A DNA stretch of 40,756 nt, taken from assembly GCF_021287045.1 (NCBI RefSeq), contig NZ_JAJTBG010000020.1, positions 1 to 40,756 of the forward strand. The letters are read 5' to 3'. This DNA comes from Oryzomicrobium sp. (lineage in GTDB: Bacteria > Pseudomonadota > Gammaproteobacteria > Burkholderiales > Rhodocyclaceae). Below the pieces are notes generated by a model, which saw only the letters and a list, made by a program, of their open reading frames with translations, did no database searches and had not been told where the DNA came from. Shown piece by piece: positions 34,544 to 40,756 of the stretch; positions within the stretch are counted from its first letter, which is position 1, and every line of letters begins with the position of its first letter. The position numbers were made by a program, and so were the translations under genes.

Positions 34544-35296
34544 TTATTTGAGCAGGGGCGCCAGCGCCGGCCAGACGTTGTCGAGCAGCCGGCCCTGGGC
34601 CTCGGCCACCGGGTGCAGGCCGTCGGCCTGGAACAGGCGGCGGTCGCTCGCCACCTGATCGAGCAAGAAGGGCGGCACCGGCAATTTTTCCGCCTTGGCC
34701 ACCTCATCGAAGGCCGCCCCCACGGTGCGGGCGTAGGCCCCGTAGTTGGGCGGCAGCTCGATGCGCACCAGCAGCACCTTGGCGCCGGCGGCCTTGGCCG
34801 CCCGGGTCATGGTCACCAGGTTCTTCTTCATCTCGCCCACTGGCAGGCCGCGCAGGCCGTCGTTGGCGCCCAGCTCGATCACCACCACCGCCGGCTTGTG
34901 TTTCGCCAGCAGCGGCGGCAGACGCGATACGCCGCCGGCCGTGGTCTCGCCGGAAATGCTGGCGTTGAGCACGGTGTAGCCCGGCGCCTTGGTTTTCAGC
35001 CGCTTGGCCAACAGGGACGGCCAGGCCGCATCTTGGCGGATACCGTAGCCGGCGGACAGGGAATCGCCGAACACCAGCACGGTGCGCGGCGCGGCCCCCG
35101 TCGCCAGGGCGGGGGCGGGCAGGGCGATTCCGATCAGGGGCAGGGCCGCCAGCAGGATCAGGCGCAGCGCGGCGCGGCGGGCGGAATGGCCCGGCCTGGG
35201 GCGCTCGGCCTCGTCTGCCAGCCGGCGCCCGATCCGGGCGATAATGCCGGGGTTCCGCCCGCTCCGGGCCGAGGGGCGATCCGCCCCGCCGTTCAT
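34544..35296 (-). CDS. tesA: GDSL-type arylesterase/thioesterase (TesA-like), exported
   Basis: A 250-residue SGNH hydrolase. An N-terminal membrane-targeting segment (LILLAALPLIGIALPAPALA) is followed by block I VLVFGDSLSAGYGI (Ser), block II SGETTAGG, block III ELGANDGLRG and block V DGLHPVAEAQ (Asp, His). This is the E. coli TesA type, a periplasmic esterase with lysophospholipase and thioesterase activity. The start is uncertain: ATGs at 35296, 35305 and 35317 are possible; 35296 has AAGGA at the best distance. The divergent neighbour is a YbbA-like ATPase, the same arrangement as tesA-ybbA in E. coli. Confidence 0.88.
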   Translation of the reverse strand: MNGGADRPSARSGRNPGIIARIGRRLADEAERPRPGHSARRAALRLILLAALPLIGIALPAPALATGAAPRTVLVFGDSLSAGYGIRQDAAWPSLLAKRLKTKAPGYTVLNASISGETTAGGVSRLPPLLAKHKPAVVVIELGANDGLRGLPVGEMKKNLVTMTRAAKAAGAKVLLVRIELPPNYGAYARTVGAAFDEVAKAEKLPVPPFLLDQVASDRRLFQADGLHPVAEAQGRLLDNVWPALAPLLK

Positions 35297-35315
35297 CCTC
35301 TTCATGTCCTTATCC

Positions 35316-36056
35316 ATGGTTACTGCCAGTTCCCTGTTGGAAGCCGCCACGCCTTCCGGCGCGGCTGAAGCATCGGCGTCGGCGCCGGCCCCGGTGATCG
35401 AGGCGGTGGTGTTGTCGAAGACCGTGACCACCGCCGAAGGCGCGCCGTTGCCCATTCTGCACGAGATCAGCTTTGCCGTGAGGCCGGGGGAAACGGTGGC
35501 GGTGGTGGGGGCGAGCGGCTCGGGCAAGTCCACCCTGCTCGGCCTGCTGGCCGGCCTGGACACCCCCAGCGGCGGCCAGGTGCGCCTGGCCGGCACCGAC
35601 CTGGCGCCCTTGTCCGAGGACCGCCGGGCGATCCTGCGCGGCCAGCATCTGGGCTTTGTTTTCCAGTCGTTCCAGCTGCTGCCGGCCCTGTCGGCCCTGG
35701 AGAACGTGATGCTGCCCCTGGAGCTGGCCGGCCGGCGCGACGCCGCGGCGGTGGCCCGGGGCTGGCTGGCCCGGGTGGGGCTGGAGCAGCGCCTTTCCCA
35801 CACCCCCAAGCACCTGTCCGGCGGCGAGCAGCAGCGCGTCGCCATCGCCCGGGCCTTCGCCACCTCGCCCCGGCTGGTGCTGGCCGACGAGCCCACCGGC
35901 AACCTGGACGCGGCCACCGGCGAGAAGATCATCGACCTGATGTTCGCCCTCAACGCCGACGAGGGCACTACCCTGATCCTGGTGACCCATGACGAACACC
36001 TGGCGGCCCGCTGCTCCCGGGTGTTGAAGCTCAACGCCGGGCGGCTGGAAGGCTGA
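35316..36056 (+). CDS. ybbA: YbbA/LolD-like ABC transporter ATPase
   Basis: A 246-residue ATPase with Walker A VGASGSGKST, Q-loop FQSFQLLPALSALENVMLPL, signature LSGGEQQRVAIARAF and Walker B LVLADEPTGNLD. These belong to the MacB/LolD class, and its place opposite tesA points to YbbA. The ATG at 35316 lies within the same 25 bases as the candidate esterase starts, so the two promoters must lie inside the 5' ends or one start is further in. The usual large permease partner (YbbP) does not follow; the next 404 bases have no gene. Confidence 0.85.
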   Translation: MVTASSLLEAATPSGAAEASASAPAPVIEAVVLSKTVTTAEGAPLPILHEISFAVRPGETVAVVGASGSGKSTLLGLLAGLDTPSGGQVRLAGTDLAPLSEDRRAILRGQHLGFVFQSFQLLPALSALENVMLPLELAGRRDAAAVARGWLARVGLEQRLSHTPKHLSGGEQQRVAIARAFATSPRLVLADEPTGNLDAATGEKIIDLMFALNADEGTTLILVTHDEHLAARCSRVLKLNAGRLEG

Positions 36057-36105
36057 ACCGGGGCGGGCTTTCGTTGCCTCCGCCCGCTGTTCCCCCAATT
36101 TGCCG

Positions 36106-36219
36106 CTGCCCGGAAACCTAGGCGGGGCGCGGACCTTCGGGCATGGCATTCGGAAAGTGGCGCCGATGCTCGATGCGCAGAGCGGTTGCCTGGAGATCGG
36201 CTACTGGCGCGGGGTTTGA
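36106..36219 (+). repeat. Two REP-like elements
   Basis: The first (36106-36138) has CTGCCCGGAAACCTAGG then GGGCGCGGACCTTC, close to the left arm at 21363. The second (36187-36219) has GCCTGGAGATCGGCTACTGG then CGCGGGGTTTGA. They sit in the 404-base gap (36057-36460) between ybbA and ackA. Confidence 0.75.
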
Positions 36220-36396
36220 CGATGAGGCTCGCCCTTCCTCGCGTCGCAATGCGCCGTCGTGGGGCCCGGTTCGGCAGCGCTGCCCGGATGGGCTTTACCA
36301 TGCGCGACAGCCGAAAGCGTTCCGAGTCCCCCCAATCCGCTGAATCCCCCGGTGCATCGGGCCCGCCGCCAGCCCGCCCCACTTCCTGTAAACGAC

Positions 36397-36433
36397 GCGG
36401 GGGCCGCCGGCTGATTGCGCCGGCGGCCCCCGC
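36397..36433 (-). terminator. Long GC-rich hairpin after ackA
   Basis: A perfect 15-bp stem GCGGGGGCCGCCGGC / GCCGGCGGCCCCCGC with a 7-base loop, 28 bases after the ackA stop. On the minus strand only a short T-run (GTCGTTTA) follows, so it is a likely but atypical terminator. Confidence 0.65.
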
Positions 36434-36460
36434 GGTGCGTCCCCAACGGGGGCGCTGCCC

Positions 36461-37678
36461 TTACAGCCCGAGCAGGTGCTGGGTGTGGTGGGCGATCATC
36501 CATTCCTCGTCGGTGGGCAGCACCAGCACCTCCACTGCGCTGTCCGGTGCGCTGATGCGGCGCGGCAGCTTGGAGGGGGCGTTGTTGGCCTCTCGGTCGA
36601 GTTTGATGCCCAGCCAGCCGGCCTGGGCGCAGACTTGCTCGCGCACCGGGGCGGCGTGCTCGCCGATGCCGGCGGTGAACACCAGCACGTCCAGGCCGCC
36701 GGCCGCCGCCGCCAGGGAACCCAGTTCCCGGGAGATGCGGTAGCAGAACAGGTCCACCGCCTCCTTGGCGTGGGGGTGGTCCGAGGCCAGCAGCTCGCGC
36801 ATGTCCTGGGAGATGCCGGAAACCCCGAGCAGCCCGGACTGTTTGTAGAGCAGCTTGGTGATGGCGGCGGCGTCCATCTTCTTTTCTTCGAGCAGGTAGA
36901 GCACTACGCCCGGGTCCAGGTTACCGGTGCGGGTGCCCATCATCAGGCCGTCCACCGCGGTGAAGCCCATGGTCGAGGCGACGCTCTTGCGCCCGACCAT
37001 GGCGGCCATGCTGGAGCCGTTGCCCAGGTGGGCCACCGCCACCCGGCCGTCGGCCCGGTCGGTGTGGGCAGGCAGGCTGCGGGCGATGTACTCGTAGGAG
37101 AGGCCGTGGAAACCGTAGCGCTTGACCCCCTCGTCGGTCAGCGCCCGGGGCAGGGCGAAGGTCTGGGCCAGCACCGGCTGGCTGCGGTGGAAGGCGGTGT
37201 CGAAGCAGGCGATCTGGGGCACGTCCGGCAGGATCTCGCCGATGGCGTCGATGCCGTCCAGGTTGTGGGGCTGGTGCAAGGGCGCCAGGGACACGAAGGA
37301 GGCCAGTTCGCGGCGGATTTCCGGGGTGAGCAGCACCGGGGCGGCGTACTTTTCGCCGCCGTGCACCACCCGGTGGCCGACGCCCTTGGCCTTCCAGCCT
37401 TCGCCGTGGCTGCGCAGCCACTTCACCAGGTAGAGCAGGGCCTGGTGGTGCTGGCGCTCCTGGGAGCCGGTGATGTCCAGGTCCACATCGTCGAGCTTGT
37501 TGCCGGCGCCGTCCTTGGCCTTGATGTGGGGCTGGGCGCCGATGCCGTCGATCTGGCCGACCAGGGCCGGGGCGGTGGCGTTGAGTTCGAACAGGGAGAA
37601 CTTGATCGACGAGGAGCCGGCGTTGAGGGTCAGGACGCAGGGCTTCTCGTTGTCGGGATAGTACGGGGGCAGGCTCAT
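36461..37678 (-). CDS. ackA: Acetate kinase family enzyme
   Basis: A 405-residue acetokinase family protein that makes acyl phosphate and ADP into acid and ATP, or the reverse. Motifs are VLTLNAGSSSIKFSLFE at the start, GHRVVHGGEKY (about 110-120), HLGNGSSMAAM and FTAGIGEHAAPVR (about 335). The start overlaps the stop of the MaoC-Pta gene as ATGA, so the two are coupled. Substrate could be acetate, propionate or butyrate; the family match favours acetate kinase, while context allows longer acids. Confidence 0.93.
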   Translation of the reverse strand: MSLPPYYPDNEKPCVLTLNAGSSSIKFSLFELNATAPALVGQIDGIGAQPHIKAKDGAGNKLDDVDLDITGSQERQHHQALLYLVKWLRSHGEGWKAKGVGHRVVHGGEKYAAPVLLTPEIRRELASFVSLAPLHQPHNLDGIDAIGEILPDVPQIACFDTAFHRSQPVLAQTFALPRALTDEGVKRYGFHGLSYEYIARSLPAHTDRADGRVAVAHLGNGSSMAAMVGRKSVASTMGFTAVDGLMMGTRTGNLDPGVVLYLLEEKKMDAAAITKLLYKQSGLLGVSGISQDMRELLASDHPHAKEAVDLFCYRISRELGSLAAAAGGLDVLVFTAGIGEHAAPVREQVCAQAGWLGIKLDREANNAPSKLPRRISAPDSAVEVLVLPTDEEWMIAHHTQHLLGL

Positions 37679-39093
37679 GCAGCGTCTCCCTTCTTGCGGG
37701 CGGCCTGGGCCATCAGGGCCATGATGGCGCAGGAGGCGGTGCGGGTCTCGGCGGTGTCGGCCCGGGAGGTGAGCACGATGGGTACCCGGGCGCCCAGCAC
37801 GATGCCGGCGGACAGGGCGTTGGCCAGGTATTCGAGCTGCTTGGCCACCATGTTGCCGGACTCCAGGTCGGGCATCATCAGGATGTCGGCGTCGCCGGCC
37901 ACCGCGGACTTGATGCCCTTGGTCTTGGCGGCGACGATCGACACGGCGTTGTCGAAGGCCAGGGGGCCGTCGAGCAGACCACCCTTGATCTGGCCCCGGT
38001 CGGCCATCTTGCACAGGGCGGCGGCCTCCAGGGTGGACTGGATCTTGGGATTGACCGTTTCCACCGCCGACATGATCGCCACCTTGGGCTGCTCGATGCC
38101 GAGCACGTGGGCCAGGTCGATGGCGTTCTGGGTGATGTGGACCTTGTCTTCCAGGGTCGGGGCGATGTTGATCGCCGCGTCGGTGATCATGATCGGCTTG
38201 TGGTAGGTCGGCACGTCCATGTAGAAGACGTGGGAGATGCGCCGCTCGGTGCGCAGCCCGGTGGTGCGCGCCACCACCTCGCCCATCAACTCGTCGGTGT
38301 GCAGGCTGCCCTTCATCAGCGCCTCGGCGTCGCCGTTGCGCACCAGGGTCACCGCCAGGGCGGCGGATTCGTGGCTGTGGCGGGTGTTGACGATGCGGTA
38401 GGGCGAAATGTCCAGGCCCAGTTCTTCGGCCAGCTGGCGGATCTTGGCTTCGGGGCCGACCAGGATCGGGTCGATCAGCCCTTCCCGGGCGGCCTGGATC
38501 GGGCCTTTCAGGGATTCGGGGTCACAGGGGTGGGCCACCGCCACCTCCACCGGTTTGTCGCCCCGGGCCCGGGCGATCAGGGCCTGGTAGCGGGCTTCCT
38601 TGTCGGCGATGGTGATCTGCGGCAGGTGCATGCGCGGCCGGCGGATCTTTTCGGTGGGGGCCAGCACCTCGGCGGTGCCGCGCACCACTTGCAGGCCTTC
38701 CTGGTTGATGCAGACGCAGTCGAACAGGATGTGCTTGTTGTGATCGAACTTCTGCTGGGCGGTGATGGTGATGGTGATGGTGTCGCCAATGGTCACCGGC
38801 CGGGAGAAGTGCAGGGTCTGGTCGATGTAGATGGTGCCCGGGCCGGGGAACTGGGTGCCGAGCACGGTGGAAATGAGTGCTCCCGACCACATGCCGTGGG
38901 CCACCACTTCGCGGAACAGGCCGCTGGCGGCGAATTCCGGGTCCACCACCGAGGGGTTCACGTCGCCGGACATCACGGCGAAGAGCTGGATGTCCTCGGG
39001 ACGCAGGGTCCGCACCAGGTGGGAGGAATCTCCCACCTTGATCTCGTCGTACGTGCGGTTCTCGATGAAGTCGTCTTGGTTCTGGCTGTGCAT
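37675..39093 (-). CDS. MaoC hydratase-phosphate acyltransferase fusion
   Basis: A 472-residue two-domain protein. The N-terminus (about 15-150) is a MaoC-like hot-dog enoyl-CoA hydratase: FAVMSGDVNPSVVDPEFA holds the catalytic Asp-His region, with GMWSGALISTVLGTQFPGPG after it. Residues about 165-470 form a phosphate acetyl/butyryltransferase (PTA_PTB) domain with SAVAGDADILMMPDLESGNM and VLTSRADTAETR. Such bifunctional proteins are annotated in many Proteobacteria; the acyl group used is not settled. A GGAGG ribosome site precedes the ATG. It is coupled to ackA and lies 43 bases after the fabI stop. Confidence 0.92.
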   Translation of the reverse strand: MHSQNQDDFIENRTYDEIKVGDSSHLVRTLRPEDIQLFAVMSGDVNPSVVDPEFAASGLFREVVAHGMWSGALISTVLGTQFPGPGTIYIDQTLHFSRPVTIGDTITITITAQQKFDHNKHILFDCVCINQEGLQVVRGTAEVLAPTEKIRRPRMHLPQITIADKEARYQALIARARGDKPVEVAVAHPCDPESLKGPIQAAREGLIDPILVGPEAKIRQLAEELGLDISPYRIVNTRHSHESAALAVTLVRNGDAEALMKGSLHTDELMGEVVARTTGLRTERRISHVFYMDVPTYHKPIMITDAAINIAPTLEDKVHITQNAIDLAHVLGIEQPKVAIMSAVETVNPKIQSTLEAAALCKMADRGQIKGGLLDGPLAFDNAVSIVAAKTKGIKSAVAGDADILMMPDLESGNMVAKQLEYLANALSAGIVLGARVPIVLTSRADTAETRTASCAIMALMAQAARKKGDAA

Positions 39094-39136
39094 GGGGCCT
39101 CCGGGTCAGGGGGTCGGGAGCGGGTGCTGTGCGGCG

Positions 39137-39904
39137 TCAGCCGCCGACGATGTTGTAACCGCCATCAATATAGATGGTGCCGCCGGTCAGGGTGGTGGCC
39201 ACGTCGCTGACCAGGTAGGCCGCCAGGGCGCCCACGTCGTCGATCGACACCAGGCGGTGCAGGGGCGAGCGCTCGATGGCGTCCTGCATCAGGTGGTCGA
39301 AGTGGGCGATGCCGGAGGCGGCCCGGGTCAGCAGGGGACCCGGGGAGATGGCGTGCACGCGGATGCCCTGGGGGCCCAGCTCCGAGGCCAGGTAACGGGT
39401 GGCGGACTGCAGGGCGGCCTTGACCGGACCCATGATGCCGTAGTTTTCGACCACTTCGTCGGCGCCCAGGTAGCTCATGGTCAGCAGGCAGCCGCCGTCC
39501 TTCATCAGGGGCTCGGCCAGCTTGGCCATGCGCACGAAGGAGTGGGCGGAGATGTCGATGGCGCGCAGGAAGCCCTCGCGGCTGGAGTCCACCACGCGGC
39601 CGTGCAGGTCGTTTTGCGGGGCGAAGGCGATGGAGTGGACGAGAAAGTCGAGTTTCCCCCAGCTTTCTTCGAGGGCTGCGAAAACCGCCTCCATCTGCTC
39701 GGGTTGTTCCACGTCGAGGGGCAGGAAATGGCTTGCGCCCAGGGATTCGGCCAGGGGGCGAACATGGGGTTCGGCCTTGGCGTTCAGGTAGGTCAGGGCA
39801 ATTTCGGCGCCGCAGCTCCGAAAGGCCTTGGCGCAGCCGTAGGCGATGCTTTTATCGTTGGCGACGCCAACCACGAGGCCTTTTTTTCCGTTCAGGTTAA
39901 ACAT
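39137..39904 (-). CDS. fabI: Enoyl-ACP reductase-like SDR
   Basis: A 255-residue FabI-type short-chain reductase. VGVANDKSIAYGCAKAF is the nucleotide-binding loop, HSIAFAPQNDL follows, and the catalytic Tyr and Lys are in ENYGIMGPVKAAL (Tyr-6-Lys). An AAGGG ribosome site precedes the ATG. It is the first gene of the fabI/MaoC-Pta/ackA operon, so it may serve a dedicated CoA-linked pathway rather than general fatty acid synthesis; a second fabI could be elsewhere in the genome. An FNR box lies upstream. Confidence 0.9.
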   Translation of the reverse strand: MFNLNGKKGLVVGVANDKSIAYGCAKAFRSCGAEIALTYLNAKAEPHVRPLAESLGASHFLPLDVEQPEQMEAVFAALEESWGKLDFLVHSIAFAPQNDLHGRVVDSSREGFLRAIDISAHSFVRMAKLAEPLMKDGGCLLTMSYLGADEVVENYGIMGPVKAALQSATRYLASELGPQGIRVHAISPGPLLTRAASGIAHFDHLMQDAIERSPLHRLVSIDDVGALAAYLVSDVATTLTGGTIYIDGGYNIVGG

Positions 39905-39944
39905 GGAGTATCCCTTATGAAAATGGTCCGGGGGTTATTCGGCT

Positions 39945-39986
39945 ACTTTAGTTGCAGTGCAACATGACCGGTTTGATATTGATCAA
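39945..39986 (-). promoter_or_regulatory. FNR/Anr box and class II promoter for the fabI operon
   Basis: TTGAT-ATTG-ATCAA at 39973-39986 is an exact match to the FNR/Anr/Dnr consensus. Reading toward fabI, TAAAGT (39945-39950) lies 22 bases beyond it, the right place for a -10 box. This puts the box centre at -41.5 from a start near 39938, the geometry of a class II FNR-activated promoter. The leader would be 33-34 bases. Confidence 0.75.
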
Positions 39987-40192
39987 GGCACATTCCACAT
40001 CGAAGTTTGCAATGCAGAATAACTTGATCATAAGCGATTACGGTGACAAGGGCATGAAGTCGGTTGGCAAAGAAACGCGATACGGTGTTTTTGCCCGTCC
40101 CGCTTTTCGATTTCAACAAAAGTCAGGCAGAGGGAAGCGAGGGCGGTGGGGGAGGGTGTAAAATATTTCTTTTTTATTTCACGACACCCCCC

Positions 40193-40756
40193 ATGTTCGG
40201 TCGCTTCATGCCCCAAGAGGGCAAATTTTTTGACCTGTTCAATGCCCACGCCGAGCTGATCGTCCAGGGCGGCCAAGCGCTGGTCGGGCTGATGACCCAG
40301 CTCGGCAAGTCCGAAGAGGAAACCCGGGCCAACGCCGAGGCGGTGGACATCGCCGAGACCCGGGCCGACAAGATCACCCACGAGACGGTCTCGCTGCTGC
40401 ACAAGACCTTCATCACCCCCCTGGACCGGGACGAGATCCACCAGCTGATCACCCGCATGGACGACATCCTCGATCTGATCCAGGACGCCGCCCAGACCCT
40501 GACCCTCTACGACATCCGCCGCGGCACGCCGGAAGCCAAGCAGCTGGCCGAGATCTGCCTGTCCTGTTGCGAGCGGGTGCGCCACGCCGTGTCGCTTCTG
40601 CCCACCCTCGACCAGGGCCAGGCCATTCTCAAGACCTGCCAGGAAATCGACCGGCTCGAATCCGACGCCGACCGGGTCATGCGCGGCGCCATCTCGCGGC
40701 TGTTCCGCGACGAGCCGGACGTGCGCCAGCTGATCAAGCTCAAGGCCATCTACGAA
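40193..40756 (+). CDS. DUF47/PhoU-like phosphate transport accessory protein (partial)
   Basis: The frame is open from the ATG at 40193 to the last base, 188 residues so far. It is an all-helical, acidic PhoU-like protein of the DUF47 family (TIGR00153), with MFGRFMPQEGKFFDLFNAHA at the start and ITRMDDILDLIQDAAQTLTL near residue 85. DUF47 proteins usually precede a Pit phosphate transporter gene and modulate it; that gene would lie outside the window. TAAAAT at 40159-40164 could be its -10, without a clear -35. Confidence 0.88.
   Translation, partial: MFGRFMPQEGKFFDLFNAHAELIVQGGQALVGLMTQLGKSEEETRANAEAVDIAETRADKITHETVSLLHKTFITPLDRDEIHQLITRMDDILDLIQDAAQTLTLYDIRRGTPEAKQLAEICLSCCERVRHAVSLLPTLDQGQAILKTCQEIDRLESDADRVMRGAISRLFRDEPDVRQLIKLKAIYE

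Noticed and set aside
1-40756. tRNA or rRNA genes
   Set aside because: No cloverleaf-like sequence or rRNA segment was recognised by eye in any gap.

Overview
The window (about 40.8 kb) is high-GC chromosomal DNA of a betaproteobacterium, most likely of the Rhodocyclales (Azospira/Dechlorosoma-like). The small families DUF3567 and DUF3460, the MaoC-Pta fusion next to ackA and fabI, and the selD/mnmH pair fit that lineage; this assignment is inference from gene content, not a search.

Layout. 1-183: lysine-rich C-terminal tail of a gene cut by the window edge. 405-6960 (minus): ABC importer operon of the nitrate/sulfonate/taurine type (AraC regulator, AhpD-like protein, ATPase, Tat-exported binding protein, permease, acyl-CoA-dehydrogenase-like flavoenzyme), preceded by a flavin reductase. 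7117-10926 (minus): a complete siaABCD signalling operon (PP2C phosphatase, kinase, phosphoprotein, diguanylate cyclase). 11120-15737: TlpA-like thioredoxin and sialidase-like beta-propeller, divergent from a TonB-dependent receptor. 15830-17194: DEDD exonuclease and two small betaproteobacterial proteins. 17281-20864: Fur-box-like promoter, TonB siderophore receptor and PepSY membrane protein. 21519-23495: AhpD-like gene divergent from a MocR regulator with a direct-repeat operator candidate. 23863-25543: AT-richer island of two integron-type gene cassettes (orphan PD-(D/E)XK nuclease and DUF7660 protein) with attC-like sites and no integrase. 25724-31391: VOC protein, Pat-like acyl-CoA synthetase/acetyltransferase, methyltransferase, EamA transporter. 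31650-33864: divergent mnmH and selD. 34544-36056: divergent GDSL esterase (TesA-like) and YbbA-like ATPase. 36461-39904 (minus): fabI, MaoC-Pta, ackA, preceded by a perfect FNR box at -41.5 from a predicted start. 40193-end: DUF47/PhoU-like gene, cut by the window.

The spaces between transcription units carry a family of about 30-bp repeats built on ACTGGCGCGG, often in inverted pairs. They look like a lineage-specific REP family. A second, mosaic repeat with two perfect hairpins fills 33865-34543.

The strongest leads are the REP-like family, the FNR-box/fabI/MaoC-Pta/ackA module (possibly an anaerobic route from C4 acyl-CoA to acid plus ATP), the integrase-less cassette island with a nuclease, and the TonB receptor/beta-propeller/thioredoxin cluster, which may handle a metal.
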